DNA of 47,426 nt from Opitutus sp. GAS368 (GTDB lineage Bacteria; Verrucomicrobiota; Verrucomicrobiia; Opitutales; Opitutaceae), in contig CAMDOF010000043.1 of the NCBI GenBank assembly GCA_945903465.1, positions 1-47,426 of the forward strand. Direction: 5' to 3'. The first letter of the stretch is position 1; each line of letters begins with the position of its first letter. The notes under the pieces are model-generated. The model saw only the letters and a list, made by a program, of their open reading frames with translations, searched no databases and was not told where the DNA came from. The translations under genes and the position numbers were made by a program. This document shows positions 43,622 to 47,426 of this stretch, one piece after another.

Positions 43622-44911
43622 TTAAAATTTTGGAAATCGCTCATTCCAAAGGCCAAAGTGGGCCAGCTGAGTTAAAGTCTTTCGCAAAAGATAGCCGAGC
43701 AACTGTCTCCAAAGGCAAATAACCAAGGCGAAGGTCAACAGCTGATTGATCGCCAAAGTCAATTTGAGCCAGGCTTCGGCCGCGGGAATCGATAGGGTCG
43801 CGGCGAACACGGACAGGTTGATGATCGTCGCCATGCCGCCTTCGATCCAAAGTACCGCGAAGAGCAGGACAACCGTCGCGCGCCGCCAACGCGCATCTGT
43901 TCCCGTGACTGTTTCCCGCCAAAACAACGGCAGCATCCACAGCGCAAAAATCAGTTTATAAATGTAGGACGAGCCGTGCAAAAAACAGCCGATGACCATC
44001 ACCGCCCCACCGGCGAACTCGCGCTCCCAGTCTCGGACCGCACCCTCCGCGGGCGGCGTCTGTTCGTTCCTGACCATCGATTTGATCAACCCCGCGGTCA
44101 CGAGCATAAAGGCCGCTGCGAGCCAGCCCAGTGGTACGGGAAGATCGAAGTCCCGAAAGAGCACGGGCGCGCCGAACGCGTACAACCACGAAGGCGCCGG
44201 TTGATGACTGGTGGCGACTTGCCAACCTCGCGCGAGGCTGGGCCAAGCGAGGACGAGGACGAATAGGTAGAGACCGACCCAGCCGATCAACTCCCGGCGG
44301 CTGCGCGCATCGAGGAGGAGCACCACAGCCGCCAATGGAAAATATTTCAGGACGGCGGCCGCTGCAAGCAACACGACGCCCAAAGCGCGCCGCGGTGCGG
44401 TTTCTCCGCGGAAACAAACCAACGCGATGCCCAGAAGCACAAAGACCGGGAGATCGGGGTTGGCCCGATTGATCGCCAGCAGCAGCGGCGGCGACACCAA
44501 AACGAAAAAGAGGCTCCTTCCCTCCCTCCAGGTGGCCGGCCTAAGAACCAGCAACGTCGCCGCGAGCGTCATTCCCAATAGCAGCGATCCGACCCAAGTC
44601 GTGTCGGCGAGCGTCAAACCGACCGCGCCAGTGACGAACCACCACTCGGTGTACCCGTGGAGGCGGTTGTATGGGTCCAGCGGATTTTTAAGAAAGGGAT
44701 CAAGTCCTTGCTGGGCCAGTTCGCCTGCCGATAGGATATTGCGCAAGTCGAGGAACAGTTTGTCTGCCTCGCCGATACCGGTTGCCGTCCAAACGATGGG
44801 GAAGAAAAAACACGCACTCCAAACAAGCACCAAGAGCAATGCCGTTAGGAGGGAAACTTTCCAAGCGCGTGGGCCCTCCGCCAAGGAATTCTCAAGGTGA
44901 GGATGAATCAT
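43622..44911 (-). CDS. GT87/DUF2029-type membrane glycosyltransferase
   Basis: The 429-residue product has about eleven membrane helices. The first helix reads LTALLLVLVWSACFFFPIVW. It is followed by KLFLDLRNILSAGELAQQGL and NPLDPYNRLHGYTEWWFVTG, a loop with acidic residues as in GT-C transferases of family GT87. Later segments INRANPDLPVFVLLGIALVC and VLKYFPLAAVVLLLDARSRR match the DUF2029 mannosyltransferase pattern. These enzymes use polyprenyl-phosphate sugars. ATG 44911 is chosen since it directly precedes the first helix. It is convergent with the acyltransferase gene. Confidence 0.7.
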   Translation of the reverse strand: MIHPHLENSLAEGPRAWKVSLLTALLLVLVWSACFFFPIVWTATGIGEADKLFLDLRNILSAGELAQQGLDPFLKNPLDPYNRLHGYTEWWFVTGAVGLTLADTTWVGSLLLGMTLAATLLVLRPATWREGRSLFFVLVSPPLLLAINRANPDLPVFVLLGIALVCFRGETAPRRALGVVLLAAAAVLKYFPLAAVVLLLDARSRRELIGWVGLYLFVLVLAWPSLARGWQVATSHQPAPSWLYAFGAPVLFRDFDLPVPLGWLAAAFMLVTAGLIKSMVRNEQTPPAEGAVRDWEREFAGGAVMVIGCFLHGSSYIYKLIFALWMLPLFWRETVTGTDARWRRATVVLLFAVLWIEGGMATIINLSVFAATLSIPAAEAWLKLTLAINQLLTFALVICLWRQLLGYLLRKTLTQLAHFGLWNERFPKF

Positions 44912-44978
44912 GCTATTTAAAGAGGGTCGTTCATAGATGCCTACGCAGACAAACACCCCAGATGGCGGCCCGCGATGA

Positions 44979-45540
44979 TTGACGTCAACTGGGAAGCCAC
45001 TCGTTTCCCGACCCAGCTTTAAAACCAGCGGGTCCGCCGGGTCGGCTTGCGTCGGGGCGCCCGGCAAGACGGTGGCCCGCACCCTTGCTCTGCTGGTCGA
45101 TCTTCTCCTTGGTCGCCGTCGGCCCGCGTGGCCTCGCAAGGTCGGCAAGCACTTCGTCAAATCGCCGAAACTTTTCGTGCACGAAGGTGCTTCACCTGCG
45201 CTTTGTTCGGTTTGGGCAACAAGGAGCAATTACTCGGACATCCCGTGGTCGGCCCGAGTTGGGAAAGCTTTGTGCTCGAAACGTTGCTTGCGCGGTTCCC
45301 TCGCGGGACCTAGCAGCCGATTTCTTTCGGACCCCGGCCGGCACGGAAATCGACGTGGTCCTCGTCCTGCCGGGCGGCAAGCTGTGGGCCCTAGAAATCA
45401 AGCGCAGCTCCGCGCCGATTTTGGCCAAGTCGCAGAAGACCGCGCCTTACTCCGAAGCTGACTTCATCGCTTATGCTGGCATGGCCACCTTCATCGACGC
45501 TGCGGACTCGCGAAATAACACCATGAGCAAGTTAGCGTGA
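44979..45540 (+). pseudogene. frameshifted DUF4143-type ATPase C-terminal remnant
   Basis: Family-like segments appear in three different plus-strand frames, in the right order. In one frame around 45040-45200: ALLVDLLLGRRRPAWPRKVG followed by KHFVKSPKLFVHEG. In a second around 45200-45305: TCALFGLGNKEQLLGHPVVG followed by PSWESFVLETLLARFP. In a third, up to 45540: FFRTPAGTEIDVVLVLPGGK followed by LWALEIKRSSAP. Joined, these reproduce the DUF4143 C-terminal half, including the nuclease-like E-I-K segment. At least two frameshifts are needed and the N-terminal AAA+ domain is missing, so the gene is inactive. Such proteins occur widely as accessory ATPases. Confidence 0.6.
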
Positions 45541-45708
45541 CGGACGAGTGGTGTAGTTCCATTCTCCGCGAAAGGAGTCGGAGGCGATAGTGTCACGGGC
45601 CAGTTCTTCGTCGGAAACGACAATTGCATTCACGGCTGATTGATTCTTTCTGAATTCCTCGGTCCTCGAAGATTAGGAGGCCTTTTCCCCGCACTATTCT
45701 TACCCACT

Positions 45709-46809
45709 ATGATGAAACGATTCCTAGGCATGGCCCCCAGCTTCTTTGTCGGGCTCACGATGCTCGCCGCGGCCGAAACGCCGCCACAGCTCCATCCGCG
45801 AGGTTCCGCCCTGCCCCTCGCGCATCAGGGGCCATTTGTCAGCACCGCGGATGGCGGTGTTCTTTGCGTCGACGCCAAATCCGCCCTGCGCAGCGGAGAT
45901 GAAGGCCGCACGTGGAGCGTGACCTCGCTCTTTGCGGCCCCGGAGAAATTCACCGTGAGCAATGAACGCGCCCTACTCCGCACCCGTGAGGGCGTGATCA
46001 TCGCCGCCTGGATGAACCTCGCGGAAAAACAGGCTCCGGCCAACTTTCGTGAGCGCTGGGGAAAACCGGACGCGAGCACGAACGACTTCAGCCTGCCGAT
46101 CTATGCGTGCCGCAGCACCGACGACGGCAGAACCTGGGAAACTCCCGTGAAGATAAATCAGCCGTGGTGCGGCTGCATCCACTCGATTATCCAAATGAAA
46201 AACGGTCGCGTCGTGCTTGTCGGCCAGGAAGTGATTCCCGCCTGGCGTCACGCCACGATCGCTTTCGTATCGGATGATCTGGGACGAACGTGGCAACGCG
46301 GTGACACGCTCGATTATGGCGTGGGCAACCACGATCACGCGGGCTCCATCGAGGGCACTGTCGTCGAGCGCAAGGACGGTTCGCTCTATATGCTCATGCG
46401 TACGGAGTCAGGATTTCTCTGGGAGGCGACCTCACGCGACGGTCTGAAATGGGAAGGTTTGAAGCAGACCAACATTCGCTCCGTGACCTGTTGCGCGCAG
46501 ATGGCGCGACTCGCCGATGGACGCATCGCGATGCTCTGGAACGTGCCTCCGCGCCACCTGCCCACGAGCAAGGGCAGCCGAGTGGAGTTGTCGCTCGCGC
46601 TGTCCGACGATGATGCAGCGACCTGGTCACAACCCGTGGTGGTCGCGGCTAACTATGGTCAGGGAGGTCGCGCCGCGTACCCTTATATCTACGAACGGAA
46701 GCCAGGCGAACTATGGATAACCACGATGTACGGCAACGTGCGGGCAAAGATGAAGGTGGCTGATCTCGCGAAGGGGGAAATTCCGGCTTTCATTCCGCCG
46801 CGTCCCTGA
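45709..46809 (+). CDS. exported sialidase-fold (BNR repeat) protein
   Basis: The 366-residue product has a short signal (FLGMAPSFFVGLTMLAAAET) and at least three Asp-box motifs, S-x-D-x-G-x-T-W: RSGDEGRTWS, RSTDDGRTWE and VSDDLGRTWQ, plus a divergent LSDDDAATWS. Segments GSIEGTVVERKDGSLYMLMR and YPYIYERKPGELWITTMYGN are common in sialidase-like six-bladed propellers. The FRIP/RIP arginine motif of GH33 is not seen. It may act on another glycan or be a distant exo-sialidase. The start is ATG 45709 or 45712; a TAGGAGG at 45674 lies too far upstream to serve either. Confidence 0.75.
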   Translation: MMKRFLGMAPSFFVGLTMLAAAETPPQLHPRGSALPLAHQGPFVSTADGGVLCVDAKSALRSGDEGRTWSVTSLFAAPEKFTVSNERALLRTREGVIIAAWMNLAEKQAPANFRERWGKPDASTNDFSLPIYACRSTDDGRTWETPVKINQPWCGCIHSIIQMKNGRVVLVGQEVIPAWRHATIAFVSDDLGRTWQRGDTLDYGVGNHDHAGSIEGTVVERKDGSLYMLMRTESGFLWEATSRDGLKWEGLKQTNIRSVTCCAQMARLADGRIAMLWNVPPRHLPTSKGSRVELSLALSDDDAATWSQPVVVAANYGQGGRAAYPYIYERKPGELWITTMYGNVRAKMKVADLAKGEIPAFIPPRP

Positions 46810-47426
46810 TCCTGCGCCAGAAGGGGGCGTTCTCTGCGGCGCCTCGACGTGACGACTCGCCGGGCGCTCGCCGCTACGAGGGTCAAGACACGAGACGCTC
46901 GCGCGATTTTCTCAACTGGGAAATGCCCACGCGATTTCGCCACCAGGAAAATTCCGTCCGCTGTTCCCTCCGTTGGCTCCTGTGCAAATCCGAGACCGAG
47001 CGCGGGCGCCTATTTTGCAGACGTCTGCAAAATCTTGCCGGGCGATCCGTTGATGACGACGGCTCGCTGGGTGCTCGCCGCTCCGGACGGGCAAGACACG
47101 AAACCAGGGCGTTTCCCGCTCGCTTCCCTTTTGTTAGCTCCGGTGCAACGCACGGCAACCGTCGCCTGCCCGTTGCATTTTCCCCTTTAGGCAGGGCTCC
47201 TGTGGTTATGATTCCTAAGAAACACCCTGGCTTAAGCTAAGAAACAGCTTCTGCAAGTCATTGGTGGATATTGAAATCTGTTTCTTCCCGTCGGTGCCAA
47301 AACTTGTTTTGGTGGGGAGGCTCTCATGCAGCAGGGGCGACAAGAGTGTCGCCCATCCGACGGACCGGCGACACTCCTGTCGCCGATGGTGGCCACGAAG
47401 GCGTGCTTCGCTCCCCCACCACCCAC
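46810..47426. repeat. repeat-rich terminal intergenic region with palindromes and hairpins
   Basis: No gene is supported here. A direct repeat of about 46-50 bases occurs at 46851-46896 and 47055-47104 (roughly 80-85 percent alike by eye). A perfect 22-base palindrome spans 47012-47033. Two adjacent hairpins at 47335-47354 (GGGCGACA/TGTCGCCC) and 47367-47384 (GGCGACA/TGTCGCC) have four-base loops and are near mirror images. A further stem CCAAAA/TTTTGG lies at 47297-47312. GGTGGGGAGGCTC (47311-47323) and its inverse near 47410-47420 frame the group. Confidence 0.7.

Noticed and set aside
46883..47158. Minus-strand open frame of 91 codons in the terminal repeat region
   Set aside because: It runs across the direct repeat and palindrome, so the open frame reflects repeat composition.

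Overview
This is high-GC bacterial chromosome with short intergenic gaps and many exported enzymes for complex glycans. It carries a PL11 rhamnogalacturonan lyase, a sialidase-fold protein, sulfatase remnants, a GH99/WbsX-like C-terminus and an SSS/kelch pair. Both RNase HIII and RNase HII genes lie next to each other, and an intergenic repeat closes the window. Together this suggests a member of the Verrucomicrobiota, possibly Opitutaceae. That placement is inferred from gene content; no rRNA marker is present. No tRNA, rRNA, CRISPR array, complete IS element or recognisable prophage was found.

Left edge (1-2215): a decayed stretch. It holds the C-terminus of a WbsX-like glycan protein, two sulfatase C-terminal fragments pointing away from a common junction, a heptamer tandem repeat and a PIN-domain toxin fragment. 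A lone ParA ATPase follows (2216-3052), then a hairpin-rich region ending in a strong terminator, then an exported TPR protein.

Housekeeping block (4543-13164): dnaE (minus strand), rpsU with its terminator, a TIM-barrel sugar isomerase-like protein, mutY (minus) divergent from rnhC, and rnhB.

Regulation and surface polysaccharide block (13190-24785): an NtrB-like PAS kinase, a lipoprotein on the opposite strand, an ECF sigma / membrane protein / Spy-like cassette with overlapping genes, and an NtrC-type sigma-54 activator. These are followed by a GT-C membrane protein, an outer-membrane beta-barrel, a Wzc-type tyrosine kinase and a PstS-like binding protein. The likely theme is two-component control of exopolysaccharide assembly.

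Central block (25119-32216): a kinase with a cyclic-nucleotide-binding sensor, an SSS symporter/kelch operon resembling sialic acid uptake, a glycine-rich lipoprotein and an exported serine hydrolase.

Right block (32211-47426): a four-gene MacAB-like ABC exporter; a PL11 lyase translationally coupled to an unknown exported protein; a DEAD-box helicase with a DETD motif II and a DbpA-type C-terminal domain; an acyltransferase-3; a GT87-like membrane glycosyltransferase; a frameshifted DUF4143 ATPase remnant; a sialidase-like protein; and a terminal region rich in palindromes and repeats.

I found no complete system that I can confidently call new. The best candidates for follow-up are the hairpin array behind the orphan parA, the ECF cassette placed between an NtrB-type kinase and an NtrC-type activator, the cyclic-nucleotide sensor kinase, the paired RNases H, and the structured repeat at the right edge.
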